DNA of 64,000 nucleotides from JAWKMZ01 sp041391965 (GTDB taxonomy: Bacteria > Bacteroidota > Bacteroidia > Flavobacteriales > Flavobacteriaceae): assembly GCA_041391965.1 (NCBI GenBank), contig JAWKMZ010000006.1:1-64000 (forward strand). The letters are read 5' to 3'. Numbering within the stretch: position 1 is the stretch's first letter; the number at the start of each line of letters is the position of its first letter. Shown here in pieces: positions 1 to 7,649 of the stretch. The notes beneath the pieces are model-generated. The model was not told the origin of the DNA. It did no database searches and saw only the letters and a list, made by a program, of their open reading frames with translations. The position numbers and the translations under genes were made by a program.

Positions 1-861
1 TAAAAAACACGCTCTGGAAACGTCTTTACCTGACTGGTCAACCTCAATATTATAGGTATGCTTAATGTAATTGGCTACTGCGGTGAAATACTCTGAATGT
101 GTTACTTCTGAAACATCAATTCTGATAATCCATTTTAGTCCATCTCCAGATGGTGATGTAAATAGCATTTCGGTTTCAAAGTATTCATCGTTTAGTAATT
201 GCTTTTTTAACTCTTGAAGATTATCTAAATGGTCAAAATCAATAGTTAATAGATTGGAATGCTGTAACAAATTACTATCATTTCGCTTTTCAAACGTTCC
301 TGAAAAGGTGACGTAATCAAAGCGATTCGCTTTGAATTTACGTGCTTCTTTTACATCGGTTATTGCTCTTAAATCTTCAGTAATTCTTTTGTATTTATCA
401 CTTGTGATTAATGCAAATACTTGATGTAACCGCATAGTTTCCGCAGGAAACACATTGCGAACTGGGGCTTTGAAAAAGCTACAGTAAGCATACCAGGTAT
501 CGTCTGGACCATTCAACCAATCTAATTCGCTTTTTTCCTTGACTTCTAAATTGAGATGTAATTCTTGGTTAATCTTGAGCAACAATTCTTCTTCATCGGT
601 AATTCTAAAATGGTATTGTGCAAAATCAAATACATCACCGTTAAAGGTCTTTAGCTCTGTGTCTCGATGTGTTGCTATTACACCATCAATATGAATCCGT
701 AAGGTTTCGTTACCACCATTAAAAGGGTTTCGGGTTATCCCGCAGTCCCTTCCTTTTACAGAAAGGACTGTTGTTTCAGGATAATACTGTCTTAACACGT
801 AGGCATAAATTTTTAAGCCGTAATGTGTTTTGTCTAAAATTGCCTCTCTACTTACTTCCAT
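1..861 (-). CDS. VirE-N/BT4734-like primase-type protein, partial (3' end off window)
   Basis: The frame is open from an ATG at 861 to the window edge, 287 codons, with no stop. The visible protein starts MEVSREAILDKTHYGLKIYA and contains SPSGDGLKWIIRID and GKDVSRACFL. These are typical of the BT4734-like/VirE N-terminal domain of Bacteroidetes mobile elements, which is related to primase-polymerase folds and usually sits in front of a helicase domain. It overlaps the upstream HTH gene by 14 bases, so the two are probably co-transcribed. Seen: the open frame and motifs. Known: such proteins belong to replication or mobilisation modules of integrative elements. Inferred: a role in replication of this element. 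The C-terminal part cannot be judged here. Confidence 0.75.
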   Translation of the reverse strand, partial: MEVSREAILDKTHYGLKIYAYVLRQYYPETTVLSVKGRDCGITRNPFNGGNETLRIHIDGVIATHRDTELKTFNGDVFDFAQYHFRITDEEELLLKINQELHLNLEVKEKSELDWLNGPDDTWYAYCSFFKAPVRNVFPAETMRLHQVFALITSDKYKRITEDLRAITDVKEARKFKANRFDYVTFSGTFEKRNDSNLLQHSNLLTIDFDHLDNLQELKKQLLNDEYFETEMLFTSPSGDGLKWIIRIDVSEVTHSEYFTAVANYIKHTYNIEVDQSGKDVSRACFL

Positions 862-1144
862 CTCGTTTGAAATTATGGTTGTAGTAGTTATCTTGAAGCA
901 ATTGCTCCACATCGGAAACCTTGTAATAAAACTTACCCTTTACCTTGCTATAAGGTAGTGTTCCGTTATCTCTAAAGGTCTGTAAGGTTCGCTTACTGAT
1001 GTGTAAGGTCTGCAATACGTCTTGGTTGTCTATCCACGTATCTTTTAATACTTCTGCTCTCGAATGTCGTAACAACTCGATACGTGCTTTTAAGTCCTTT
1101 ATTTCTTGTGAGAGTGCCAAGAGTAAATCGATTATTTCAGTCAT
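848..1144 (-). CDS. Helix-turn-helix (excisionase/MerR-like) DNA-binding protein
   Basis: A 98-residue protein. Residues about 1-35 form a charged helix likely to be a coiled coil. Residues about 40-85 form a helix-turn-helix of the HTH_17 type (LHISKRTLQTFRDNGTLPYS, then a K-x-KFYYK wing). It overlaps the upstream HTH gene by 4 bases and the downstream primase-like gene by 14, so the three form one transcription unit. Pairs of such small HTH proteins in front of VirE-type genes are common in Bacteroidetes integrative elements, where they act as excision or copy-control factors. That role is inferred here from family and context. Confidence 0.7.
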   Translation of the reverse strand: MTEIIDLLLALSQEIKDLKARIELLRHSRAEVLKDTWIDNQDVLQTLHISKRTLQTFRDNGTLPYSKVKGKFYYKVSDVEQLLQDNYYNHNFKRDGSK

Positions 1145-1440
1145 AACTTCACCGCTCCTTTCTTAATTAAGTAATCGGCAGCTCGCTGTTCGATTTCGTC
1201 TTGAGAATCGACACGGTTAGTCAATAACCATTGTTCTAATTCTGCTCTGTTGAAATAAATTTTCTTACCATTCGGTTTGTAATGTGGAATGGCTCCAGTA
1301 CTCGTAAGCTTGTATAAATGTGATTGTGACAATTCCAAAAATTTACAGGCTTCGTTAAAGCTCAATACGTTTTTTACAATAATGTTTCTGTCTAAAACAT
1401 GTGCTTCGATAATTTTAAGACGTTCTAATATTTCGTCCAT
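1141..1440 (-). CDS. Helix-turn-helix (excisionase-like) DNA-binding protein
   Basis: A 99-residue protein with an HTH_17 domain at about residues 25-75 (LSFNEACKFLELSQSHLYKL, then a KPNGKKIYFNRAELEQWL wing). It is the first gene of the three-gene unit reading into the primase-like gene. A dyad GACAT-N8-ATGTC lies at 1468-1485, 28 bases in front of the start, where an autoregulatory operator would be expected. The family includes excisionases and plasmid or ICE regulators. The exact role is not provable from sequence. Confidence 0.7.
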   Translation of the reverse strand: MDEILERLKIIEAHVLDRNIIVKNVLSFNEACKFLELSQSHLYKLTSTGAIPHYKPNGKKIYFNRAELEQWLLTNRVDSQDEIEQRAADYLIKKGAVKL

Positions 1441-1467
1441 AACTAATTAATTTTTAAAATAGAAATG

Positions 1468-1485
1468 GACATCTGGCCAAATGTC
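1468..1485 (-). promoter_or_regulatory. Dyad GACAT-N8-ATGTC, possible operator
   Basis: Perfect 5-base inverted arms (1468-1472 and 1481-1485) lie in the 157-base leader of the small HTH gene starting at 1440. Position and symmetry fit a binding site for one of the adjacent HTH proteins, but the arms are short and chance is possible. Confidence 0.3.
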
Positions 1486-1564
1486 ATTCTTGGTTTTCAA
1501 GAACAGGACAAAGGTTTAAAATTGGCTATCGGATTTTAGTAAGAGTGTAAAATGAAGGTAAGAG

Positions 1565-1602
1565 AACAGTAAGATTTCTTACTAATCTTACTGTTTTTTA
1601 TT
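1565..1602. terminator. Hairpin after the element's unknown gene
   Basis: The arms AACAGTAAGAT (1565-1575) and ATCTTACTGTT (1585-1595) are perfect complements with a 9-base loop. A T-run follows on the plus strand and an A-run on the other side. It sits 3 bases beyond the stop of the leftward gene at 1598 and probably ends that transcript. Confidence 0.5.
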
Positions 1603-2547
1603 GCAGTTGTTGGATAATATTGTCTATTTCTTCTTTTTCTTTTGGGTTGTGGACTTTGTTTTTATGAAGATTATTTGCCTTTAGAGGTGTTCCTGTTTTA
1701 GTAATAAATTTTCCAGAACGCTCAATTGAAGTTGGATTAAATCCTGTAAAAAAAGGTTTTAAAACATCAACTATATAACTAAACTGTGTGGTTTCGCATT
1801 GAAGATAAATTTCTGTGTTACCTTCTGTAAAATCTTTTGCTATCAAAAGATTACATAATTGTTGCACCGTAGTTCTATTATCTAATAGGTCAATCCTTAA
1901 TTGAAAATCATTCAGAACTTTCAATAAACCAGAGGTGTCTTTATTTTTATAACCAAATGAGGTTTTAGACTTACTTTTCGTTTTAGATGGCTTTTTAACT
2001 ACCTCTTTTTTATCAGTTTCTAATTTCACAAATACTGAAGTATCAAAATCAGTATCGTTAAAATACTTTTCTGCTATTTCTTGAATTGAGAATAACCCAG
2101 TATCTGAAAATTGTCCGTATTGCTCTTGTAATTCGATGTATAGGTGAATTGCTGATGCTTTTAAGTAATTGATGATGTAATCGGTATCGTTGCCTAAATC
2201 GCTACTTATAGACTGCTTTTTAATGTAGGTGGCAATATCCTTTAAATACTTATTGAACTTATTAAATTGTACGGTATAGTTATACTTGTTTTCGGGTTCC
2301 GTAGCATCTTTTGGGAATTGGGATTTTAATGCTGCTAATTCAGTTTCAGTATCATTTGAAATCAGCTTAAAGTAATATTCTTTTTTACTGTTTAAAGGTC
2401 TTTTAAAGTTTACTTTAAAAACCGCATTATCAGCTTTTGGTAGTTCCTTTAATTCAGAGTTCAAAAATTAAATTCTCGTTCTGATCTATTGTCTCTATGT
2501 AATCCGTTGGTAATCGATACCAAACTTGCAAATACATTTCCTTTCAT
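1598..2547 (-). pseudogene. Mobile-element gene of unknown function, N-terminus frameshifted
   Basis: The main open frame (1598-2464) gives about 288 residues: an alpha-helical, Lys-rich protein with a basic linker (KKPSKTKSKSKTSF) near the middle. No known family is recognised. Its only start codon there is a TTG. Upstream, clear coding signal continues in two other frames: ATG at 2547 gives MKGNVFA, then the next frame reads VWYRLPTDYIETIDQ, then the main frame takes over. Two small indels between about 2455 and 2530 therefore seem to have broken one gene. The ATG at 2547 overlaps the integrase stop (TAATG), which suggests translational coupling before the damage. Alternatives are sequencing error or a functional shorter protein from the TTG. 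Confidence 0.5.
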
Positions 2548-3637
2548 TATAAATCCAATTGAATACGGTTAGCAGCTTCTTTCTTTTTATCATCAATTAC
2601 TTTGGCATAAATCTGTGTTGTTCTTAATTCTTTATGTCCTAATAATTTTGATACTGTGTAAATATCTGTACCCAAAGTTAATTGTAAAGTGGCATAGGTA
2701 TGACGCGCACAATGAAAAGTAATATTTTTAGTAATACCTGCTTTTAACATCCATTGTTGCAATTTTAGATTTGACCAAGCACTATAATGTAAGCCTTCAA
2801 AAACTTTTGCTTCGGGTTTTCCTGCTTCACCTAATAATTCTCTTGCTTGTTCTGATATTGGCAAAGTTTCTGCTCCTTTGGTTTTCTTTTGTCTGAAACG
2901 TATGTAATAACCCATTTCTTTAGAGTGTTGGATTTCTGACCACAACAATTTTTCAATATCTGACCAACGTAATCCGGTAAGGGCTGAAAATATAAACATT
3001 TTTTAATAGTGGTAATTCACATTCTGTGTTAACTGCTTTTGTAATTCATCAAGCGTTAAAAATTCTCGTTGAGTTCTCCTTGTTTGAAATAATCTACACC
3101 ATTAGCTGGATTGACTTTTAAAATACCATCCTTTACCGCTTGCTTTAAAGCTGCGCAAAATTTACCATAGTATGAATATTTAGAGTTTTGAGACAATTTT
3201 TTACCTGCTCTTGCCATAGCATCTTTGTCTAAATACTCTTTGAAACGCTCAACAAATGATTTATCCAAATCTTGGAAACTTACATCCGTAGGACAAAAGA
3301 TTTTCAAATGTTTTAGCATACTGTTCCAATTCCCGTAGTTGCCAGAGCTTGTGTTTTTCTTTTCAGCTAAAGCCGTAACATAAGTAATAAAGCTTCCTTT
3401 TAATTTCTCAATATCCTGAAAGCCATAAATACCATTTTGTATTTCTATTTGACGTTGTGCGCAAATGGTTTCTGCTAATTGCTTGGTTTTCTTGTTAACC
3501 TCTCTTTCAGTTTTAGTTTTAGGATTAGGTGTAAGGTATAATCGCAAATACTCGGTTTTGCGTTTTCCTTTATGATAGTAATCTAAATACAGACTTATCT
3601 TATCATTCTTTTTGCGTTGTCTTAATGTTACTTTCAT
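2547..3637 (-). pseudogene. Tyrosine recombinase (integrase), broken by clustered frameshifts
   Basis: The N-terminal part (3056-3637, 193 residues) carries the arm-binding segment (MKVTLRQRKKNDKISLYLDY) and the SAM-like core-binding domain ending NPANGVDYFKQGEL. The C-terminal part (2547-2999, 150 residues) carries the catalytic domain with TGLRWSD (Arg), HCARHTYAT (HxxR), LLGHKELRT (His) and TQIYAKV (Tyr). The joining stretch at 3000-3070 is still readable as REFLTLDELQKQLTQ, then CELPLLK, then FIFSALTG, each in a different frame, so at least three 1-nt indels separate the halves. The family is Bacteroidetes phage_int_SAM_5 type. All catalytic residues remain, so decay looks recent, or the sequence contains errors. 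It follows the excisionase-like gene by 6 bases. Confidence 0.8.
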
Positions 3638-3643
3638 AGGATG

Positions 3644-4009
3644 TTAATTAAAGAGGTTTTCTATTTGCCATCTGGCTACAATACGTTTTCTTCCAAAAGG
3701 GACTGCTTTTAAGCGTCCTTGTTGAATCATTCTTTGAATGGTCCATCTACTTACACCAATCAATTGTGAAGCTTCTGTCACGCTTAAAAAATCTTTGTTA
3801 TTTACCGTGTTGAGGTTTGGAATTTGGACAGCTTCCTTTTGCTGCTGCATATCCTTTGTGAGAGTAGCTTGTACTTTTTCTTTACGCTTACGTGCCTTAT
3901 AGGCTTTTTTAGCGCAAGTATCACCACAGTATTTAGTTACTGTTGTTCGTGCTGTAAAAGCATTACCGCAATGTTTACAGGTTTTTGGGATGTATAAATT
4001 ACTGCTCAT
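3644..4009 (-). CDS. Zinc-ribbon plus helix-turn-helix excisionase-like protein
   Basis: 121 residues from the ATG at 4009 (MSSNLYIPKTCKHCG). The N-terminus has two CxxC pairs (CKHCG and CGDTC), which look like a small zinc ribbon. A basic linker follows (KARKRKEK), then an HTH_17 domain (FLSVTEASQLIGVSRWTIQR) with an FGRKRIV wing. An ATG further upstream at 4063 would add 18 residues, but that DNA is a repeated 10-base motif that looks regulatory, so 4009 is preferred. The gene is coupled to the integrase downstream. Known: such genes next to tyrosine integrases act in excision or in controlling it. That role is inferred here. Confidence 0.7.
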   Translation of the reverse strand: MSSNLYIPKTCKHCGNAFTARTTVTKYCGDTCAKKAYKARKRKEKVQATLTKDMQQQKEAVQIPNLNTVNNKDFLSVTEASQLIGVSRWTIQRMIQQGRLKAVPFGRKRIVARWQIENLFN

Positions 4010-4010
4010 A

Positions 4011-4060
4011 AATGGTGCTTTATGTAGCGTTATGGTGCAACGTGGGGCAATATGGTGCAT
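4011..4060. repeat. Helically phased 10-base direct repeats upstream of the excisionase-like gene
   Basis: Five consecutive 10-base units starting at 4011, 4021, 4031, 4041 and 4051 resemble TATGGTGCAA. The units at 4031 and 4051 match for nine of ten bases, and the one at 4011 shares the core ATGGTGC. A 10-base period puts every copy on the same face of the helix, which is typical of cooperative protein binding such as arm-type integrase or excisionase sites. Confidence 0.5.
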
Positions 4061-4080
4061 CATTTCGCCAATCTTTTAGC

Positions 4081-4132
4081 CAACAGATTTGGGCAACAAA
4101 TCCGTATTTAAGGCAACAGATATACAACAAAT
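4081..4132. repeat. Four CAACARAT direct repeats near the element end
   Basis: CAACAGAT occurs at 4081 and 4114, and CAACAAAT at 4094 and 4125. All four lie in the gap between the excisionase-like gene and mnmE. Spacing is 13, 20 and 11 bases. The position between int/xis and the presumed attachment site fits recombinase arm-binding sites. The function is inferred. Confidence 0.4.
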
Positions 4133-4226
4133 TTAGTTAAAAAAGAGCAAAAAAGCAACAAAAAAGAGAAGATAAAAACACGTAAAGTCAGTAAAATCAA
4201 TACATTAACAAAAAAAAGAAAATAAG

Positions 4227-4244
4227 TTACTTCCCGATACAGAA
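4227..4244 (-). other. Probable attachment-site core at the 3' end of mnmE
   Basis: The last 18 bases of mnmE, read on the minus strand, are TTCTGTATCGGGAAGTAA and encode FCIGK-stop. This gene end is a known target for genomic islands of other bacteria (the SGI1 family uses the 3' end of trmE/mnmE). The mobile-element genes begin about 165-220 bases beyond the stop. The second copy expected at the far end of the element lies outside the window, so the core boundaries are inferred. Confidence 0.45.
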
Positions 4245-5615
4245 ATTAGCAAAAATATTTCCCAATAAATCATCATTGGTTACTTCACCTGTAATTTCAC
4301 CAAAATGATATAACGCTTGCCTAATATCTATAGCTAATAAATCTCCTGACAATCCAGAGTCTAAACCATAGTTCACTTTTTGGATTTCTTCAAAAGCTTT
4401 TAATAGTGCGTCATAATGCCGTGAATTGGTAACAATAGTTTCATTATTTCGCAATGCTCCTGTGTTGATGAGGTTGAGAAGCGAATTAGTTAACTGCTCC
4501 ACACCAAAACCTGTTTTTGCCGACAAAAATTGTAAATCAGAAATCTTAGACTGCATTTCGGCTATTTGAGAATCATCAATTTTATCTACTTTATTAGCAA
4601 GTACAATTAGAGGTTTTTGAGGGTATTTATTTTTAATCTTTTCCAATTCAACCTTAAGCTTTTCACTTTGCGACTTAAACATGGTACTATCAAACAGATA
4701 GATTACCACTTGTGATTGTTCAATTTTTTCAAAGGTTTTTTTTATGCCTATGCTTTCAACCACGTCTTTAGTGTCTCTAATTCCTGCGGTATCAATAAAC
4801 CGAAAGCCTATACCACCAATTGAAATTTCGTCTTCTATAGTATCTCTGGTGGTACCTGCTATTTCACTAACAATAGCGCGGTCTTCATTCAATAAGACAT
4901 TCAAAAGTGTTGATTTTCCAACATTGGGCTCGCCAACAATAGCAACAGGAATCCCATTTTTAATGACATTACCAACCGCAAAACTATCTATCAAACGCTT
5001 TAACACAAATGTAATTCTATCTACAAGTGCTTTAAATTGAGTTCTATCTGCAAATTCTACATCTTCTTCTGCAAAATCAAGTTCCAACTCTATAAGTGAT
5101 GCAAAGTTTAAAAGCTCTTCACGTAGTTTTGCAATCTCAGATGAAAACCCTCCTCGCATTTGTTGCATCGCAATTTGATGGGACGCTTCATTATCACTTG
5201 CTATCAAATCGGCTACAGCTTCTGCTTGACTCAAATCGAGTTTTCCATTTAAAAAGGCACGTAAGGTAAACTCACCTGCATTAGCTATTCGACATCCATT
5301 TCTAAGGAATAATTGTATAATTTCTTGTTGAATATATAAACTTCCATGACAAGATATTTCAATGACATTTTCGCCTGTATATGAATTTGGATTTTTAAAA
5401 ACTGAGACCAAAACCTCATCAATAACACGTGTTTGTTCGACAATGTGACCTAAATGGATACTATGCGATTTTTGATGAGCCAACATTTTTCCTGAAACTG
5501 ATCTAAAAAATCGAGACGCAATAGCAATAGCATCTTTTCCTGAAAGTCGTATAACAGCAATGGCGCCACTACCTGATGGTGTTGCCAATGCAATGATGGT
5601 GTCGTTGTTTATCAT
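4227..5615 (-). CDS. mnmE: tRNA-modifying GTPase MnmE (TrmE)
   Basis: 462 residues, full length. With MnmG, MnmE installs the 5-carboxymethylaminomethyl group on wobble U34 of certain tRNAs. The order is an N-terminal formyl-THF-binding domain (ATPSGSGAIAVIRLSG at the start), a helical domain, a G domain with GEPNVGKST (about residue 229), DTAGIRDT and NKVD, and the invariant C-terminal FCIGK with its catalytic Cys. The first ATG is at 5615; a TTG one codon earlier is not needed. A -7 promoter element lies at 5631-5638. The 3' end borders the mobile element yet encodes an intact C-terminus, as expected if integration regenerates the gene end. Confidence 0.97.
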   Translation of the reverse strand: MINNDTIIALATPSGSGAIAVIRLSGKDAIAIASRFFRSVSGKMLAHQKSHSIHLGHIVEQTRVIDEVLVSVFKNPNSYTGENVIEISCHGSLYIQQEIIQLFLRNGCRIANAGEFTLRAFLNGKLDLSQAEAVADLIASDNEASHQIAMQQMRGGFSSEIAKLREELLNFASLIELELDFAEEDVEFADRTQFKALVDRITFVLKRLIDSFAVGNVIKNGIPVAIVGEPNVGKSTLLNVLLNEDRAIVSEIAGTTRDTIEDEISIGGIGFRFIDTAGIRDTKDVVESIGIKKTFEKIEQSQVVIYLFDSTMFKSQSEKLKVELEKIKNKYPQKPLIVLANKVDKIDDSQIAEMQSKISDLQFLSAKTGFGVEQLTNSLLNLINTGALRNNETIVTNSRHYDALLKAFEEIQKVNYGLDSGLSGDLLAIDIRQALYHFGEITGEVTNDDLLGNIFANFCIGK

Positions 5616-5630
5616 CAATTAAAATTTAAA

Positions 5631-5638
5631 CAAAAGTA
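5631..5638 (-). promoter_or_regulatory. -7 promoter element for mnmE
   Basis: TACTTTTG on the minus strand matches the Bacteroidetes -7 consensus TAnnTTTG, 16 bases in front of the ATG at 5615. No clear -33 TTG was found at standard spacing. Confidence 0.45.
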
Positions 5639-5726
5639 TCACAAAATAGCAACTTAGCCTTAACAATAAGCCATTCTTTAAGATTTTATTAAGAGCTATT
5701 AACCAAACGGATTAGATGCAACTTAT

Positions 5727-5734
5727 TATATTTG
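5727..5734 (+). promoter_or_regulatory. -7 promoter element for the TlpA-like lipoprotein gene
   Basis: TATATTTG matches TAnnTTTG. It lies 21 bases before the ATG at 5755 and inside the longer possible reading frame from 5716, which argues for the later start. Confidence 0.55.
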
Positions 5735-5754
5735 TACAATTAAATAAAATACCT

Positions 5755-6897
5755 ATGAAAAAAATTGTGACTATTTTGATGATTGCTGTGGTTGCTGTAG
5801 CTTGTAAACAACCTGAACCAAAAAAAAATGGCTATGTTATAAGTGGAACTGCAAAAGGCGTCTATGATGGCGTTAGAGCCTATTTAAAAACCTCTGACGA
5901 ACGAGGCAGAGATGTATATCAAGACACCGCAATTGTTTTTAATGAAAAATTTACTTTTAAAGGTACAATAGACGTTCCAGAAATGTGGTATTTAGCCATC
6001 AATAGCGTTCCTGGTAAGTTTCCTATTATTGTTGAAAATGACAATATTACCATTGAGGTCAATAAAAGTAACATCTATGACTCTAAAGTGTCTGGCACTA
6101 AAGCAAATGATGCACTTGCTGAATATGACAAATTGACGGCTAAATTAACAGAAAAACGCAACGCTTTCAATAGCAAAAATAGAGATATTGTACGCTCTGA
6201 CGATAGTGATGCTAAAGCTAAATTCTCTGCAGAAAGTGAAAAGATTAACAAAGAGATGCTTGATTTGCCTTATAATTTTATTAACACACATAAAGACAAT
6301 TACTTTTCACTAACTTTGATTGAATCCTTGATTGATAGCAAGGTTACAGACCTAAATAGGCTGGAAAGCAGCTACAAATCATTAGATAGTGATTTGCTTT
6401 CAACCAATTATGGAAAAATGGTTGGCGGCAAAATAGCTATGAAAAAACAAGAGATTGAACGCAAAGGTAATTTGGATATAGGCAAAGTTGCTCCAGACTT
6501 TTCTGGTCCAAATCCTGATGGCAAAACTATTTCTTTAAATGACATCAAAGGAAAAGTTACTATTATTGATTTTTGGGCATCTTGGTGCAGACCTTGCCGA
6601 ATGGAAAACCCAAATGTGGTAAAAGTCTATAATAAATACCACGACAAAGGCTTAGAAATTGTTAGTGTATCACTTGATAAACCAGGGCAAAAAGACAAAT
6701 GGTTAAAAGCCATTGATGATGACCATTTAACATGGAATCATATTTCTAATCTAAATTACTTTAATGATCCTATAGCTAAATTATACGATATTAAATCTAT
6801 TCCATCAACATATATCTTAGATGCTGATGGCAAAATTGTAGCCAAAAGTTTAAGAGGTCAAATGCTTGAAGATAAAATTGCTGAAATGCTGAATTAG
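5755..6897 (+). CDS. TlpA-family thioredoxin-like lipoprotein with DUF4369 domain
   Basis: 380 residues from ATG 5755. The N-terminus MKKIVTILMIAVVAVACKQ is a lipoprotein signal with lipobox AVAC, so the protein should be lipid-anchored in the periplasm. Residues about 25-120 resemble DUF4369 (GYVISGTAKGVYDGVRAYL). A helical linker follows, then a thioredoxin fold from about residue 245 (GKVAPDFSGPNPDGKTISL) with active site WASWCRPC. The family covers periplasmic thiol-disulfide reductases, including ResA-like cytochrome c maturation proteins. The substrate is unknown. The start at 5755 is preferred over an in-frame ATG at 5716 because the signal peptide begins there and the promoter lies between the two. 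It is a single-gene unit with a terminator after it. Confidence 0.9.
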   Translation: MKKIVTILMIAVVAVACKQPEPKKNGYVISGTAKGVYDGVRAYLKTSDERGRDVYQDTAIVFNEKFTFKGTIDVPEMWYLAINSVPGKFPIIVENDNITIEVNKSNIYDSKVSGTKANDALAEYDKLTAKLTEKRNAFNSKNRDIVRSDDSDAKAKFSAESEKINKEMLDLPYNFINTHKDNYFSLTLIESLIDSKVTDLNRLESSYKSLDSDLLSTNYGKMVGGKIAMKKQEIERKGNLDIGKVAPDFSGPNPDGKTISLNDIKGKVTIIDFWASWCRPCRMENPNVVKVYNKYHDKGLEIVSVSLDKPGQKDKWLKAIDDDHLTWNHISNLNYFNDPIAKLYDIKSIPSTYILDADGKIVAKSLRGQMLEDKIAEMLN

Positions 6898-6916
6898 TTA
6901 AATTCTAAATTCCAAC

Positions 6917-6952
6917 AAAAAAACTGTCTTATGATTTAGGACAGTTTTTTTT
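6917..6952. terminator. Bidirectional terminator between convergent genes
   Basis: Stem AAAAAAACTGTC (6917-6928) pairs with GACAGTTTTTTT (6940 onward). The A- and T-runs on both sides let it serve the thioredoxin gene from the left and the rhomboid gene from the right. Confidence 0.8.
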
Positions 6953-7601
6953 ATAATGTTCCCATTTTGTGCATTACAAACAAAATAATGATTGGCAACG
7001 CTAATAGGCCAACCATCAACAAATCGGTTTCAAAAAGAGTTGGCATCAGCATTAAAGTGACCACATAACCACCTATGGCACCTCCAAAATGGGCATCATG
7101 GCCAATATTGCCTACTTTATTTTTCATCCCATAAATTGAATACAGTAAATATCCTATTCCGAAGATATAACCAGGAATATCAATGGGTATAAACATTATA
7201 TTTAAAGGCAAATCTGGTCTTAACAAAATAGCTGCATACAATACACCAGTAACAGCTCCACTTGCGCCAATAGCACTGTAATGGTACTCGTCTTTATGAA
7301 AATAGAGTGATAATAAGCTTCCTAAAATTAAACTCGCAACATAAACAATAATAAAGTCAATAGCCCCTAAATAAGCAATAACTACAGGCGCAAAAAAATA
7401 AAGCGTAAACATATTAAAAAACAGATGTGTCGTATCTGCATGCAAAAACCCTGAACTAAACATACGTATCTGCTCTCCACGTCTAATACTGCCAACATTA
7501 AATTTGTAGCGTTCAAAAAAATCATAATCATTAAATCCTTTGTATGAAATAATGATATTGGCCACAATAATTACAATAGTAACTAAACTTAAATCTCCCA
7601 T
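6951..7601 (-). CDS. Rhomboid family intramembrane serine protease
   Basis: 216 residues with about six hydrophobic segments. The catalytic serine is S114 in IGASGAVTG, the catalytic histidine is H171 in DAHFGGAIGG, and the conserved HxxxN appears in HLFFNMFTLYFF. This is the minimal prokaryotic rhomboid core without extra soluble domains. It cleaves transmembrane substrates within the inner membrane; its targets are not known. It is transcribed toward the terminator shared with the TlpA-like gene and away from the acyltransferase gene, with a 48-base divergent gap. Confidence 0.92.
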   Translation of the reverse strand: MGDLSLVTIVIIVANIIISYKGFNDYDFFERYKFNVGSIRRGEQIRMFSSGFLHADTTHLFFNMFTLYFFAPVVIAYLGAIDFIIVYVASLILGSLLSLYFHKDEYHYSAIGASGAVTGVLYAAILLRPDLPLNIMFIPIDIPGYIFGIGYLLYSIYGMKNKVGNIGHDAHFGGAIGGYVVTLMLMPTLFETDLLMVGLLALPIIILFVMHKMGTL

Positions 7602-7617
7602 AAACTATAATTTACGC

Positions 7618-7625
7618 TATCTTTG
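7618..7625 (+). promoter_or_regulatory. -7 promoter element for the acyltransferase gene
   Basis: TATCTTTG, 25 bases before the ATG at 7650, matches TAnnTTTG. Confidence 0.55.
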
Positions 7626-7649
7626 TGCTTGCAAATCTAATATTAAATA

